A stretch of 64,000 nt of DNA from Pseudomonas sp. PB101 (GCF_009764265.1 NZ_RWIR01000069.1:43788-107787); one strand, 5' to 3'; counted from the stretch's first letter, positions 16,438-25,110 are shown. A program made the numbers and translations. The notes: generated by a model from the letters alone, not told the origin.

Positions 16438-16466
16438 GACAAAGCCCGCCTTGTGCGGGCTTTGTC
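16438..16466. terminator. perfect 12-bp terminator stem at the element boundary
   Basis: GACAAAGCCCGC, loop CTTGT, GCGGGCTTTGTC. It can serve transcripts from either side: the TIR-DUF3298 gene or element end on the plus strand, and the small secreted-protein gene (stop at 16,523) on the minus strand. Confidence 0.75.
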
Positions 16467-16522
16467 GTTTCTGGCTGTATCGCAAGTCCCACACGGGGCT
16501 GAAACAGGCCCCACGCCAACGA

Positions 16523-16786
16523 TCAGTACTTGATATCCCGGGCGGTGCGACGGGTATCCTGTTTGGTGCTGCGTTTGTCCTGGCGACATTCCACGTTGCT
16601 CTTGTCACTGCCCTTTCTGCAGGCATCCTTGGTTTGCCGGGCAGTGGAGCGCCCTTCCTGCCTGGTATCGCGAGCTTCACGCCGTTGTTCACCTTGCTCG
16701 GTCGCGTAGGCGGGTAGCGTCACCCACTGTACGCCAGCGGCGATGAGCAGCGTCGCCAGGGCTTTCAAGTAGTGCTTGGGAATCAT
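16523..16786 (-). CDS. small secreted arginine/lysine-rich protein
   Basis: 87 residues with TTGGAGAT before the ATG. A signal peptide is clear (LKALATLLIAAGVQW, then LPAYA as probable cleavage site near residue 28). The mature part is short, hydrophilic and almost repetitive (RREARDTRQEGRSTARQTKD), with two cysteines (ACRKG, VECRQ) that could form a disulfide. Periplasmic location is inferred. Proteins like this are common small hypotheticals in Pseudomonas; function unknown. Confidence 0.8.
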   Translation of the reverse strand: MIPKHYLKALATLLIAAGVQWVTLPAYATEQGEQRREARDTRQEGRSTARQTKDACRKGSDKSNVECRQDKRSTKQDTRRTARDIKY

Positions 16787-16855
16787 GATGTATCTCCAAT
16801 TCCATTTCGCTCAGTCGCTTCGTTCGCTCAAGCAGAAATTCAGCGACAACCTGTA

Positions 16856-17104
16856 TTACATCGTACGCTCACAACTCACAAAAGCACTTTGTGGCAGGTG
16901 AATTCTGACGATAGGGTCACATAGGCCGTCGCGCCAGGCTGTTATGTGCATGGTTGCAATATGGGAATCGGTAACGGCTGAGCTGTTTGATGCGGGTTTG
17001 CAGCCGACATTGATCACGGATTTGACGGTGGTGTCGTCACTGGACAGCAGCGGACCCATCTCGATGCCTTCCTCACGTCCTAGGATATTTCCCGCAAAAC
17101 GCAT
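16856..17104 (-). CDS. doubtful small ORF
   Basis: 82 codons (MRFAGNILGREEGIEMGPLL...). An AAAGG lies only two bases before the ATG, which is too close to be convincing. No domain or signal is seen. Codon use is neutral. It fills the gap upstream of the second C4 RNA, but may not be real. Confidence 0.22.
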   Translation of the reverse strand: MRFAGNILGREEGIEMGPLLSSDDTTVKSVINVGCKPASNSSAVTDSHIATMHITAWRDGLCDPIVRIHLPQSAFVSCERTM

Positions 17105-17153
17105 CGCCTTTCATGAACTGGCGGACGCAACTTCTCGACGATAGCCTTCAGGG

Positions 17154-17197
17154 GTCGCTGCAAATCAGCGATCGGTTTTGACAGGCTGAAAGTGTAA
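17154..17197 (+). promoter_or_regulatory. leader hairpin and upstream target of the second C4 RNA
   Basis: The leader GTCGCTGCAAATCAGCGATC is identical to that before the first C4 RNA except for one A. It is followed by TTTTGACAG (17,176-17,184) and AAGTGT (17,190-17,195), partial complements of the single-stranded parts of the second C4 RNA, in the same order as at the first locus. Confidence 0.55.
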
Positions 17198-17250
17198 TCT
17201 TCACACCTCCCAAATCAGACAGCATGCTTTCACGCATGTAGTCACGATTA

Positions 17251-17329
17251 TGGCGGCTGTGCGCGGGGCACCTTCGGGTGCACCGGGTTCTCACACTTCC
17301 GGTCTGTCAACCCGCGTATAGCTGCCACC
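17251..17329 (+). ncRNA. C4 antisense RNA (second copy, different specificity)
   Basis: Same fold as the RNA at 3322: closing stem GGCGGC-TGTGCGCGGG with CCCGCGTATAGCTGCC (two G-U pairs replace Watson-Crick pairs of the first copy), hairpin GCACC-TTCG-GGTGC, then a hairpin closed by CCGG (17,283-17,286 and 17,299-17,302) exposing TTCTCACACTT, and linker CTGTCAACCC. The exposed bases differ from the first copy, and the target bases differ to match: CTCACACT pairs with AGTGTGAG at 17,370-17,377, over the ribosome-binding site. It should repress the gene starting at 17,388. Confidence 0.83.
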
Positions 17330-17337
17330 CAATCCTG

Positions 17338-17379
17338 TTTGACAGCAGGGGATGGCAGCTTTTCTAAACAGTGTGAGGA
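17338..17379 (+). promoter_or_regulatory. downstream target of the second C4 RNA, overlapping the ribosome-binding site
   Basis: TTTGACAG (17,338-17,345) and AGTGTGAG (17,370-17,377) complement the linker and loop of the second C4 RNA. GTGAGGA is the likely Shine-Dalgarno of the TTG start at 17,388, so pairing would hide it. Confidence 0.6.
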
Positions 17380-17387
17380 ATGCCATT

Positions 17388-17750
17388 TTGAAAAAGAACA
17401 GCCCCAATCCCCCGGAAACCCCAGCTAATTTAGCTGAAGAAAAAATCGACTTATCTCAACTCTCAAAAACCACCGAACCCGCCATCAGCGCCCGCCTGCG
17501 CAACCCCAATCACCTCGACCCCATCAGCCACGTCTTCACCCTGCGCCCCGACATCGACACACCGTCCCTGCTCACCCACGCCAGCGAAACCCTAGCCTCG
17601 CTCAACGTCATGAGCACCGACCTTGCCTGTGAACTTGAAAGCTCGCGTCGCAACATCGCCCTGGCAATTCAGCAACTGGCTGTGCTGGCGCAATTGCTGG
17701 TGAACCGGGCACTGGACAACATCGCGCCACTCGACGAAATGGAGGCGTGA
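17388..17750 (+). CDS. DUF6124-like small protein under C4 control
   Basis: 120 residues if it starts at TTG 17388, which has GTGAGGA eight bases upstream; the in-frame ATG at 17352 lacks a ribosome-binding site and would place the C4 target inside the coding region. Start reads MKKNSPNPPET, a characteristic opening of the family, and the conserved part is DIDTPSLLTHASETLASLNV followed by ALAIQQLAVLAQLLVNRALD, two long helices. This is the DUF6124/DUF3077 type, small Pseudomonas proteins of unknown function. It stands alone outside the satellite. Confidence 0.78.
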   Translation: MKKNSPNPPETPANLAEEKIDLSQLSKTTEPAISARLRNPNHLDPISHVFTLRPDIDTPSLLTHASETLASLNVMSTDLACELESSRRNIALAIQQLAVLAQLLVNRALDNIAPLDEMEA

Positions 17751-17847
17751 AAAGGATCGATACATGTCGATGACCGGCATCGACTGCACCATTGCCTTGA
17801 AAAATGGACGGTCTCATTGAGGTCGTCCCACTCCAGATCCGCGATCA

Positions 17848-18756
17848 TCAAGCACGCAGCCGCTTAACCCCAACCCCCACCAATATCCCCAACACAATCG
17901 ACACCAACGGCACCGCTCCCACCCAGGTCAGCGTCGGAAACACCAACAATATCTGCGAGTCATTGCCGCCCAACATCATCGACGCACCGGTCCCCATCAA
18001 CACGCCTGCGAGCAAATGCCTGCCCGCTGTCATCGCGGCAAACCGCTGATAGTTGAACGTGCGGCGATGCAAGGTGTAACAGAGCATGCCCAGCATCAGC
18101 ATGGCGAACACCGCCACACGCTGGGTGGTCAATGATGTGTCGCCCGACCCCCAGAACGGTTGCGAGAGATCGTAGAAAAATACGCTGGGCGTCCACAGCG
18201 GTTCAAAGGTGTAGAGGGCGCTGGTCAACGCCCCCAGCAGCAGGCTCGACAGCACCAGGTGCCTGTCGCCGTGAATCCGGATCAGGAACAGCAGAATCAG
18301 CAGCACGATGCCAATGACCAGCCAGTAATGACGGCTGGTGATCATCGGCATTTGCAGCGCCCTGTGTTCGGGCAGCATGTTCAGGTGATGCCACAGCACG
18401 ATGCCCAGTACCCAGCCGAGGATGGTGAAGACCTTGTTGAGGTTGCCGCTGGCGAGCTTGGTGAGGGTGCCGACACTGCATCCGTCGTTGAGCACCGACG
18501 CGAGGCCGAACAGCAACCCGCCACCGACCAGTGACAGATAGCCGACTTCAGGGATGAACAGCGGCTGGCTGACGCCAGACAAGGCGTAGAGCGGTGCGAG
18601 CAACAGGCCGAACAAACCACAACTGACCAGCGACACGAACAGGGTCGGCCGGCGCTTGAGCAACAGCCCCATGGCATTGACCAGGCACATGCCCATGCGC
18701 TGGGACACCCAGCCGATGAGGAACGCCAACAGCAGTGAAACAGGCAATGAAAACAC
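17848..18756 (-). CDS. YeeE/YedE-family sulfur transporter
   Basis: 302 residues, GTG start preceded by GGGAGG. About nine hydrophobic helices, with the two family signatures RMGMCLVNAMG (residues 21-31) and LNDGCSVGTLTKLASGN near residue 90, where the conserved cysteines relay thiosulfate or a related sulfur species through the membrane. Inner-membrane protein. It is convergent with the DUF6124 gene and divergent from DUF2252. The exact substrate is not visible from sequence. Confidence 0.85.
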   Translation of the reverse strand: MFSLPVSLLLAFLIGWVSQRMGMCLVNAMGLLLKRRPTLFVSLVSCGLFGLLLAPLYALSGVSQPLFIPEVGYLSLVGGGLLFGLASVLNDGCSVGTLTKLASGNLNKVFTILGWVLGIVLWHHLNMLPEHRALQMPMITSRHYWLVIGIVLLILLFLIRIHGDRHLVLSSLLLGALTSALYTFEPLWTPSVFFYDLSQPFWGSGDTSLTTQRVAVFAMLMLGMLCYTLHRRTFNYQRFAAMTAGRHLLAGVLMGTGASMMLGGNDSQILLVFPTLTWVGAVPLVSIVLGILVGVGVKRLRA

Positions 18757-18898
18757 GGGCCTCCCTGTTTCCGGGTGGTGGCATCAAGGCGATGCCTGAC
18801 AGACAGATTAGTCGCTGTGCAAACACTGCGGATAAACCTGCAAAGCCCTTCTACACTCAATCCGCAATCGCCCTACAACACCTGTCAAATAGGCCCCC

Positions 18899-20305
18899 AT
18901 GACCACCCTCACCGACCGTTTGAAGCAAGGCAAGGATGCGCGCAGGAAGTGTCCGCGCAGTTCGCAAGCCTCCCTGGGCAATGTCGATCGCGATCCGATT
19001 CCGCTGATCAAGGCGTCGAGTGAAGGGCGGGTCAAATCGTTGGTGGAGCTGCGCTACGGGCGCATGCTGGTGTCGCCGTTCACTTTCTATCGTGGCAACG
19101 CGCTGCTGCAGGCCCACGATTTGGCGGGCACTCCGAACATGGGGCTGTTTTCGCCGATTTGCGGTGATAGCCACCTGATGAATTTCGGCGGTTTCGCAAC
19201 GCCGGAACGCAACCTGCTGTTCAGCGTCAACGACTTTGATGAAACCCATCCCGGCCCGTGGGAGTGGGACTTGAAGCGTCTGGTGGCGAGTTTCCTGGTG
19301 GCGGCTCGCAATCTGCGTCATGGGGAGTCGGTTGAAGATTCGGTTTGCCATCAGGTCGTGAGCGCCTATCAGAAAACCATGCTCGAGTGCGCCGAACAGA
19401 GTTCGCTGGAAACCTGGTACGAATCCATCAGCTATGACGACCTGCTGGCGCAGGCCAACAAGAGCACCCTGGAGCATGTGGAGCGCGCCATCGCCAAGGC
19501 CGAACGGCGCACCCATGCCGAACTGTTGCCAAAAATCAGCGAACGCGACGCCCATGGGCGTCTGATCATTCGCGATGACTTGCCGGAAATTTTCCACCTG
19601 CACAAAAACACTACGCTGCTGGACGCCGATGATGACTGGTTGCGTCTCTCGGACTGGCGCCCGCTCTACGACACTTTCATGCGCGATTATCGCGGCACCC
19701 TGCAAGCGGACCGCCGGGAGCTGGTGTCGCGTTTTCACGTGCAGGACATGGCGTTCAAAGTGGTGGGCGTCGGCAGTGTCGGCACCCGTTGCCTGGTGGC
19801 GCTGCTGACAGATGATCAGCAGTTCCCGCTGTTCCTGCAATTCAAGGAAGCGCGGCGCTCGGTGCTCGCCGGCTACGTGAAGGCCAAGTCACGGGTGCGT
19901 CATGAAGGGCAGCGAGTGGTCGAGGGTCAGCGCTTGATGCAATCGGCCAGCGATTTGTTCCTCGGCTGGACCACTGGCCCCAGCGGGCGGCATTTCTATG
20001 TGCGGCAATTGCGCGATATGAAAATCTCCGCCGAACTCGAAACCTTCGATGGCGACGCCTTCGCGGCCTATGGCCGGCTCTGCGGCCGCGCCCTGGCTCG
20101 CGCCCACGCCAAGTCTTCCGGGCACGCGGCGGTCATCAGCGGCTACATCGGCAAAAGCGAAGCACTGGCCGACGCGCTCTACAAATATGCCCGGGGTTAT
20201 ACCGAGCAGAACGAGCAAGATTTCGAACGATTCCAGCAGGCCTGCCGCAAGGGACGTTTGCGTGCGCGTTCCGAGGCCGACTTTGCCGCGGATCATTTGC
20301 CTTAG
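18899..20305 (+). CDS. DUF2252 domain protein
   Basis: 468 residues. Conserved DUF2252 blocks are present: RMLVSPFTFYRG, CGDSHLMNFGGF, NDFDETHPGPWEWDLKRL and, near the C-terminus, RQLRDMK. The family shares an aminoglycoside-phosphotransferase/kinase-like fold but its reaction is unproven. The ribosome-binding site is weak (AGG nine bases before the ATG). Monocistronic, ending in a strong terminator at 20,415. Confidence 0.9.
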   Translation: MTTLTDRLKQGKDARRKCPRSSQASLGNVDRDPIPLIKASSEGRVKSLVELRYGRMLVSPFTFYRGNALLQAHDLAGTPNMGLFSPICGDSHLMNFGGFATPERNLLFSVNDFDETHPGPWEWDLKRLVASFLVAARNLRHGESVEDSVCHQVVSAYQKTMLECAEQSSLETWYESISYDDLLAQANKSTLEHVERAIAKAERRTHAELLPKISERDAHGRLIIRDDLPEIFHLHKNTTLLDADDDWLRLSDWRPLYDTFMRDYRGTLQADRRELVSRFHVQDMAFKVVGVGSVGTRCLVALLTDDQQFPLFLQFKEARRSVLAGYVKAKSRVRHEGQRVVEGQRLMQSASDLFLGWTTGPSGRHFYVRQLRDMKISAELETFDGDAFAAYGRLCGRALARAHAKSSGHAAVISGYIGKSEALADALYKYARGYTEQNEQDFERFQQACRKGRLRARSEADFAADHLP

Positions 20306-20414
20306 CGGTGTCGCAGGCTCTGGTGCGGCGCCTTGATCGAGATGAACTTTTCTTCACCCCGTTGCTCCGCTGCAGCCTGTACATTGCCTTTGCTCATTCA
20401 AGAAACTACGGTTT

Positions 20415-20440
20415 GCCCGCCCTCCCGCGGGCTTTTTTTT
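20415..20440 (+). terminator. rho-independent terminator after DUF2252
   Basis: GCCCGC, loop CCTCCC, GCGGGC followed by eight T. Confidence 0.88.
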
Positions 20441-20515
20441 GGGTATTTTTTACGGGGTTTTGAGATCACTTGATCTTGTAACGCGTATGAACCGGATAAA
20501 CGCGGCGTACTTGAA

Positions 20516-20545
20516 TCCATCGCCGGCAAGCCGGCTCCTACAGGA
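20516..20545. repeat. single REP-type palindrome
   Basis: ATCGCCGGCAAGCCGGCTCC followed by TACAGGA is one half-unit of the REP family that recurs across the window. Confidence 0.6.
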
Positions 20546-20568
20546 TGGTTTTCGGTTCCTGTGCCGGA

Positions 20569-21402
20569 TCAGTTCACGGGCAGGGGCCCGGACGCCAATA
20601 GCGGTTTTTCAGATGCCTTCAACACCGGCTGCTCCAGCCTCGCTCGCCCGTAGAACGCCAGCGCCGTCAGCAAGCACGCCAGCCACACAAAGATCCCGGC
20701 CCAGAAGGTGTGGGACATGTAGTGCCAGCCCTGAAGCACCCGCGTTGTGCCGTAGATGAAACCCAGGGTCAACGAGCCGTACAGGATCGCTTTCGAATAG
20801 CGCCAGCGATAGCGCCGGGCCACGAAGTACAGCGCCAGCATGGTGAAACCGCCCGAGGCATGTCCGCCCGGCCAGCAGCGGCCGTCACCGGCGGTCTTGA
20901 GCAGTTTGAAATTATCGTACCATTCGACGTGCTGCATCTTGCCGCCGTACAGGGTCGTCTCGATCGGGCAGTACACGCTGGTGTGGCCCTTGAGGTAGTG
21001 AATGACACCGGTGCTGATGGAAAACGCGAACACCACGTAGAGAAAATCCCGACGGTGCCGTGCGGCAAAGCGCAGCACCGGCGCGACTTTGATTTTTTCC
21101 AGGAAGGCGATGATTTTCGCGTGTTTTTCAGCCTTCAGGCACGGCCAGAGAAACGACAGCAAGGCACCGATAATCGCAATTTCGCCTGTCCAGTTCGGAA
21201 TGATCCGCGCCCATTTGTGGGTGATTTTTTCAAACAGATGGACCTGGTCCAGCGGGTACGTCTGCGTCACCGGATCAAAAAAGTAATTGTTGAAGGCGAT
21301 GTCGATACGGGTCATGTCGAACATCAGGAACACCGCGAGCGCGCAGGCCAGCGGGATACCAAAATTCACCGCATAAAAGCGGTAGCGCGAAGCGGTCTGC
21401 AT
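20569..21402 (-). CDS. PAP2-family membrane phosphatase
   Basis: 277 residues, AGGACTGAGC before the ATG. Five or six membrane segments. The three PAP2 motifs are present: KGHTSVYCP (variant of KxxxxxxRP), PGGHASGGF (PSGH type), and GTTRVLQGWHYMSH (RxxxxGxHxxSD type), giving the catalytic His pair. Members dephosphorylate lipid pyrophosphates or lipid A. It begins 31 bases after the histidine-phosphatase gene, so the two likely form an operon of phosphate-removing enzymes in the envelope. Confidence 0.87.
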   Translation of the reverse strand: MQTASRYRFYAVNFGIPLACALAVFLMFDMTRIDIAFNNYFFDPVTQTYPLDQVHLFEKITHKWARIIPNWTGEIAIIGALLSFLWPCLKAEKHAKIIAFLEKIKVAPVLRFAARHRRDFLYVVFAFSISTGVIHYLKGHTSVYCPIETTLYGGKMQHVEWYDNFKLLKTAGDGRCWPGGHASGGFTMLALYFVARRYRWRYSKAILYGSLTLGFIYGTTRVLQGWHYMSHTFWAGIFVWLACLLTALAFYGRARLEQPVLKASEKPLLASGPLPVN

Positions 21403-21433
21403 GCTCAGTCCTGATTCAAAGGGAGGGTGGAGT

Positions 21434-22105
21434 TCAACGAGTCGTCACCGTGGGCCAATCCGATGCTTCGATAAAACCAAGCATGCGCGCAGTGTTCGGC
21501 GTTTCGGCGGAGATAAACAGAGAGGCCCCGTAACCCAGGGTCGAAGTCGGCAATTGGAGGTCTTTTTCCAGCTGCGCCATGCATTCGCTGTGGGTCACCA
21601 GAATCAGGTTGCGCCCGGCCACCTTGTGCGCCAGCGCGTCGCGCAGCATGGTGCCCTTGCAACTGATCAACCAGTCCTCGCCCGTGCCGGCCTTGTTGAA
21701 CATGAAGGCGGCGGTCTGCGCCGTGCGCAGGATCGGGCTGTTGTAGATATCGGTCTTGCCCAGGCCCAGGTTCTGGAAATGCGCCCCGACATTTGTCGCA
21801 ACACTGCGGGATCGGTCGGTAATGCCATCGTTGCCGATCAGGCAGGCAGCCGAAGAGTGATCGCAGCGTTCGACGTGGCGCACCAATACGATCAAGTCGC
21901 CCTTGGCCCACCCGCTCATCAATGCCTGCGCACCGCTCACATTGCCATGAGCCAGGTCCGCCACGGCGGCGGGACGCAGCAGAAACACGGTCAGCGGGAT
22001 CACCAGCAACGCCGAAGCCAACACCACCGCCGCGTTGCGATAGCGGGCAAAGCGGCTCAGATCGATCGAGCGTTTTATCCCGAACAGACTCAGTCTCAGT
22101 TCCAC
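21434..22105 (-). CDS. membrane-anchored histidine phosphatase
   Basis: 223 residues from GTG 22105, chosen because AGGCGG lies six bases upstream; an ATG at 22138 is in frame but without a ribosome-binding site. A hydrophobic anchor (AAVVLASALLVIPLTVFLL) covers about residues 25-43. The catalytic RHG-type motif is VLVRHVERC and the second His is in LVTHSECM. The Glu after the RH motif supports phosphatase rather than mutase activity. It resembles Ais/PmrG-type envelope phosphatases; the substrate is unknown. Likely operon with the PAP2 gene. Confidence 0.8.
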   Translation of the reverse strand: MELRLSLFGIKRSIDLSRFARYRNAAVVLASALLVIPLTVFLLRPAAVADLAHGNVSGAQALMSGWAKGDLIVLVRHVERCDHSSAACLIGNDGITDRSRSVATNVGAHFQNLGLGKTDIYNSPILRTAQTAAFMFNKAGTGEDWLISCKGTMLRDALAHKVAGRNLILVTHSECMAQLEKDLQLPTSTLGYGASLFISAETPNTARMLGFIEASDWPTVTTR

Positions 22106-22365
22106 ATCAAGCCGCCTCACCGGCACACGCCACCTCATTAGATCCCGAGAGGTTAAGCAAGCGTGCGTCGGTGGCCGGTGAAACCCATGTGAAAAAAAGC
22201 TTAAAAGCACTGTAAAAACTTTGTTACAGAATCCATTGGGAAAAATCCTTTCAGCTCCAGGGATTGCTGCCGATACATCCTGCTTACACAGCTTGGCGGC
22301 CCCCAAAAAAAACAATCTTCCAGCCAACCGACGACAAAGAAGCACTACGTTCCTGGAGGAATTTG

Positions 22366-24285
22366 ATGAATAGCTGGTTCGGCAACATCAGCGTGAACAT
22401 GAAACTGGGCCTGGGGTTTGGCCTGGTCCTGGCACTGACCTGCGTCCTCGCCCTGACCGGCTGGACCAGCCTGGGCGGGCTGATCGACCGCAGCAACTGG
22501 ATGAGCGACATCACCCAGCTCAACGCCGGCCTGACCAAGCTGCGCGTGGTTCGCCTGCAATACATGCTGACCAACGGCGACGAAACCGCCGCGCAGAGCG
22601 TGCAGACCACCCTCGACGCCTTCTCGGCCCAGCAGCAGGCCCTGCTGGTGAAGTTCAAGAGCCCGGAAAACCTCAAGCTGCTGCGCGAGCAAGGCACCGT
22701 CATCGACGCCTACAAGACGTCCCTGGGCAAGATGCGCAACGCTTATCGCGCCGGCAACAGCGCCCGCGACGCCATGAGTGCCAACGCCGAAACCGCCAAC
22801 ACGCTGATCAACGACATCAACACCCGCGTGCAGCAAATGCCGCTGAGCGACCAGCGCTTCGAACAGTTCCAGGCCATCACCGCAGCCAAGGAAGCGTTCC
22901 TGCTCGCTCGCTACGAAGTGCGCGGCTACACCGCCACCACCAATGCCGAAACCGAGCAGAAAGCCGTCGGTCAACTGGACGCTGCCATCGCCAGCCTGAA
23001 ACCGCTGAACGCGCAATTCGCCGACTCCCAGCAAGATGCCCTGCGCCAACTGGAAACCGCACTGGGTAACTACCGCAGCGCCTTGCAGGCCTACAAGGCC
23101 GCCAGCAATGACGCGGTGCAAGCGCGCAAGGAAATGACCGACCAGGGCGCCGCCATCGTGTCCCAGAGCGATCAGCTGTACCAGATCCAGCTCGACCGCC
23201 GCGACGCCGAAAGCGCCCGCGCGCGCACCCTGCAGCTGATCAGCACCCTGCTGGCACTGCTGGTGGGCATCATTGCCGCCGTGGTCATCACGCGCCAGAT
23301 CACCCGCCCGTTGCGCGAAACCCTGGCGGTGGTCGATCGCATCGCCAGCGGCGACCTGTCCCACAATGTGCTGGTCACTCGTCGTGACGAAATCGGCGTA
23401 TTGCAGCAAGGCATCGCGCGCATGGGCGTGACCCTGCGCGATTTGATCAGCGGCATCCGCGATGGCGTGACCCAGATCGCCAGCGCCGCCGAAGAACTGT
23501 CGGCTGTGACCGAACAGACCAGCGCCGGGGTCAACAGCCAGAAAGTCGAAACCGATCAGGTCGCGACCGCCATGCACGAGATGACCGCCACGGTGCAGGA
23601 AGTCGCGCGCAACGCCGAAGAAGCCTCGCAAGCCGCGGCGGCGGCGGACGGCGAAGCCCGTGAAGGCGACAAAGTGGTCAACGAAGCCATCGCCCAGATC
23701 GAGCGCCTGGCCAGCGAAGTGGTGCGCTCCACCGAAGCCATGAGCGTGCTGCAACAGGAAAGCGACAAGATCGGCAGCGTCATGGACGTGATCAAGGCCG
23801 TGGCCGAGCAGACCAACCTGCTGGCGCTCAACGCCGCCATCGAAGCGGCCCGCGCCGGTGAAGCCGGTCGTGGTTTTGCCGTGGTCGCCGACGAGGTCCG
23901 CGGCCTGGCCCAGCGCACACAGAAATCCACCGAGGAAATCGAAGGCTTGGTGGCTGGCCTGCAGAACGGCACGCAACAAGTGTCGGCGGTGATGAACAAC
24001 AGCCGCGTCCTCACCGACAGCAGCGTGGCCCTGACCCGCAAGGCCGGCGAGTCACTGGAGAGCATCACCCGCACGGTGTCCAACATCCAGTCGATGAACC
24101 AGCAGATCGCCGCCGCAGCCGAACAGCAAAGCGCCGTGGCCGAAGAGATCAGCCGCAGCATCATCAACGTGCGCGATGTGTCGGAACAGACCGCTGCGGC
24201 GAGCGATGAGACCGCCAAGTCCAGCGTTGAGCTGGCGCGGCTGGGGGGTCAGTTGCAGCAGATGGTGAGCCACTTCCGCGTGTGA
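22366..24285 (+). CDS. methyl-accepting chemotaxis protein with HBM-type sensor (McpS-like)
   Basis: 639 residues from ATG 22366, with GGAGGAATTTG upstream. TM1 at about 12-32; a periplasmic all-helical region of about 250 residues, of the helical-bimodular type; TM2 near 285-305 (LLALLVGIIAAVVITRQI); HAMP; and the signalling hairpin with EQTNLLALNAAIEAARAGEA. Length and opening (MNSWFGNISVN) match P. putida McpS, the receptor for TCA-cycle acids. No CheR-binding pentapeptide at the C-terminus. Ligand range could differ, since the sensor residues are variable. Confidence 0.88.
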   Translation: MNSWFGNISVNMKLGLGFGLVLALTCVLALTGWTSLGGLIDRSNWMSDITQLNAGLTKLRVVRLQYMLTNGDETAAQSVQTTLDAFSAQQQALLVKFKSPENLKLLREQGTVIDAYKTSLGKMRNAYRAGNSARDAMSANAETANTLINDINTRVQQMPLSDQRFEQFQAITAAKEAFLLARYEVRGYTATTNAETEQKAVGQLDAAIASLKPLNAQFADSQQDALRQLETALGNYRSALQAYKAASNDAVQARKEMTDQGAAIVSQSDQLYQIQLDRRDAESARARTLQLISTLLALLVGIIAAVVITRQITRPLRETLAVVDRIASGDLSHNVLVTRRDEIGVLQQGIARMGVTLRDLISGIRDGVTQIASAAEELSAVTEQTSAGVNSQKVETDQVATAMHEMTATVQEVARNAEEASQAAAAADGEAREGDKVVNEAIAQIERLASEVVRSTEAMSVLQQESDKIGSVMDVIKAVAEQTNLLALNAAIEAARAGEAGRGFAVVADEVRGLAQRTQKSTEEIEGLVAGLQNGTQQVSAVMNNSRVLTDSSVALTRKAGESLESITRTVSNIQSMNQQIAAAAEQQSAVAEEISRSIINVRDVSEQTAAASDETAKSSVELARLGGQLQQMVSHFRV

Positions 24286-24317
24286 CCTTAAGCGCTCGCT
24301 GAATCGACCATCCAATC

Positions 24318-24435
24318 GCGAGCAGGCTCGTCCTGTAGGAGCGAGCTTGCTCGCGATGGTGGCCAACGATAACGCGTGCATTCTGAATGATCGCGGCGCT
24401 GGCAAGTTCTTCGCGAGCGGGCTCGCTCCTACAGG
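24318..24435. repeat. REP-type inverted pair
   Basis: TGTAGGAGCGAGCTTGCTCGCGA and, inverted, TCGCGAGCGGGCTCGCTCCTACA, between the chemoreceptor and toxin genes. No gene is present. Confidence 0.75.
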
Positions 24436-24440
24436 GAACC

Positions 24441-24860
24441 TCAGCTCATCCAGGGATCTATCACTTCAACACCGCTGACCTCGAAATCTCGAACATTGCG
24501 GGTGGCTATGGAAGCCCCATGGCTTCGGCAAATGGCGGCAATTTGCGCATCTGCCATTGAAACCGCACGCCCATTGGCTTCAGCACCTGCTACCAGCGTT
24601 GCGTACTCGACAGCGGCATGAGCATCGAACGGCAAAATGCGTCCGGCAAAGTCCTCCTCGAACATTGCCATGGCATGGGCTTCAAGTTTTTGTTTGCGCT
24701 TGCCGGAAGGCAGGCGTGCGATGCCGTGGAGTATTTCCGCCACCGTTACCGCACTGACTGCCAGATCCACCGATGGCTGCGCATCAACCCAGGCAAGCAC
24801 CCGGGCTTCAGGTTCGACTCGCATAAACTCTGAAAGAACGTTGGTATCGAGCACTATCAT
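24441..24860 (-). CDS. PIN-domain toxin, VapC/FitB-like
   Basis: 139 residues. The PIN nuclease acidic set is complete: Asp5 (VLDTN), Glu42 (TVAEILHG), Asp104 (SMADAQIAA) with Asn122 and Asp125 (ATRNVRDF). The layout is of the FitB type. It would cleave RNA when freed from its antitoxin. Its start overlaps the antitoxin stop by four bases, the usual antitoxin-first operon. Confidence 0.9.
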   Translation of the reverse strand: MIVLDTNVLSEFMRVEPEARVLAWVDAQPSVDLAVSAVTVAEILHGIARLPSGKRKQKLEAHAMAMFEEDFAGRILPFDAHAAVEYATLVAGAEANGRAVSMADAQIAAICRSHGASIATRNVRDFEVSGVEVIDPWMS

Positions 24861-25102
24861 TCAGAAAAATCCACCGCCGTCGCTTTCTCTGAGCGTTCTG
24901 GCAGATCAAGCTCGACGCCTCCGAGAGCGCTGAACCTGTTTCGGATCCTGCTTCCAAGTCCTCCGGCGCGATCAACAGTCGCCAAGGCTCGGCCCAGAAT
25001 CAGGCGAGCCTCCTCTTCCATCGAATGTCCGTTATGAGCCGCCGTGATACGCAGCTGCTCCTTGAGCTTCTCATCAAGGTTTCTAATGGTGATGCTGGCC
25101 AT
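24857..25102 (-). CDS. ribbon-helix-helix antitoxin, FitA-like
   Basis: 81 residues from ATG 25102, preceded by AGGAGG; the longer frame upstream has no start signal. MASITIRNLDEKLKEQLR is the N-terminal ribbon-helix-helix DNA-binding unit, and the C-terminal tail would wrap the toxin. It lies directly next to a perfect palindrome, the probable autoregulatory operator. Confidence 0.88.
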   Translation of the reverse strand: MASITIRNLDEKLKEQLRITAAHNGHSMEEEARLILGRALATVDRAGGLGSRIRNRFSALGGVELDLPERSEKATAVDFSE

Positions 25103-25110
25103 GATGCCTC

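Noticed and set aside
17304..17312. CTGTCAACC of the second C4 RNA is the exact complement of GGTTGACAG at 14,628
   Set aside because: Nine bases can match by chance among so many comparisons, and the second exposed C4 segment has no partner there.
22345..23979. 544-codon open frame on the minus strand
   Set aside because: Antisense shadow of the chemoreceptor; repetitive His/Gly/Phe composition without motifs.
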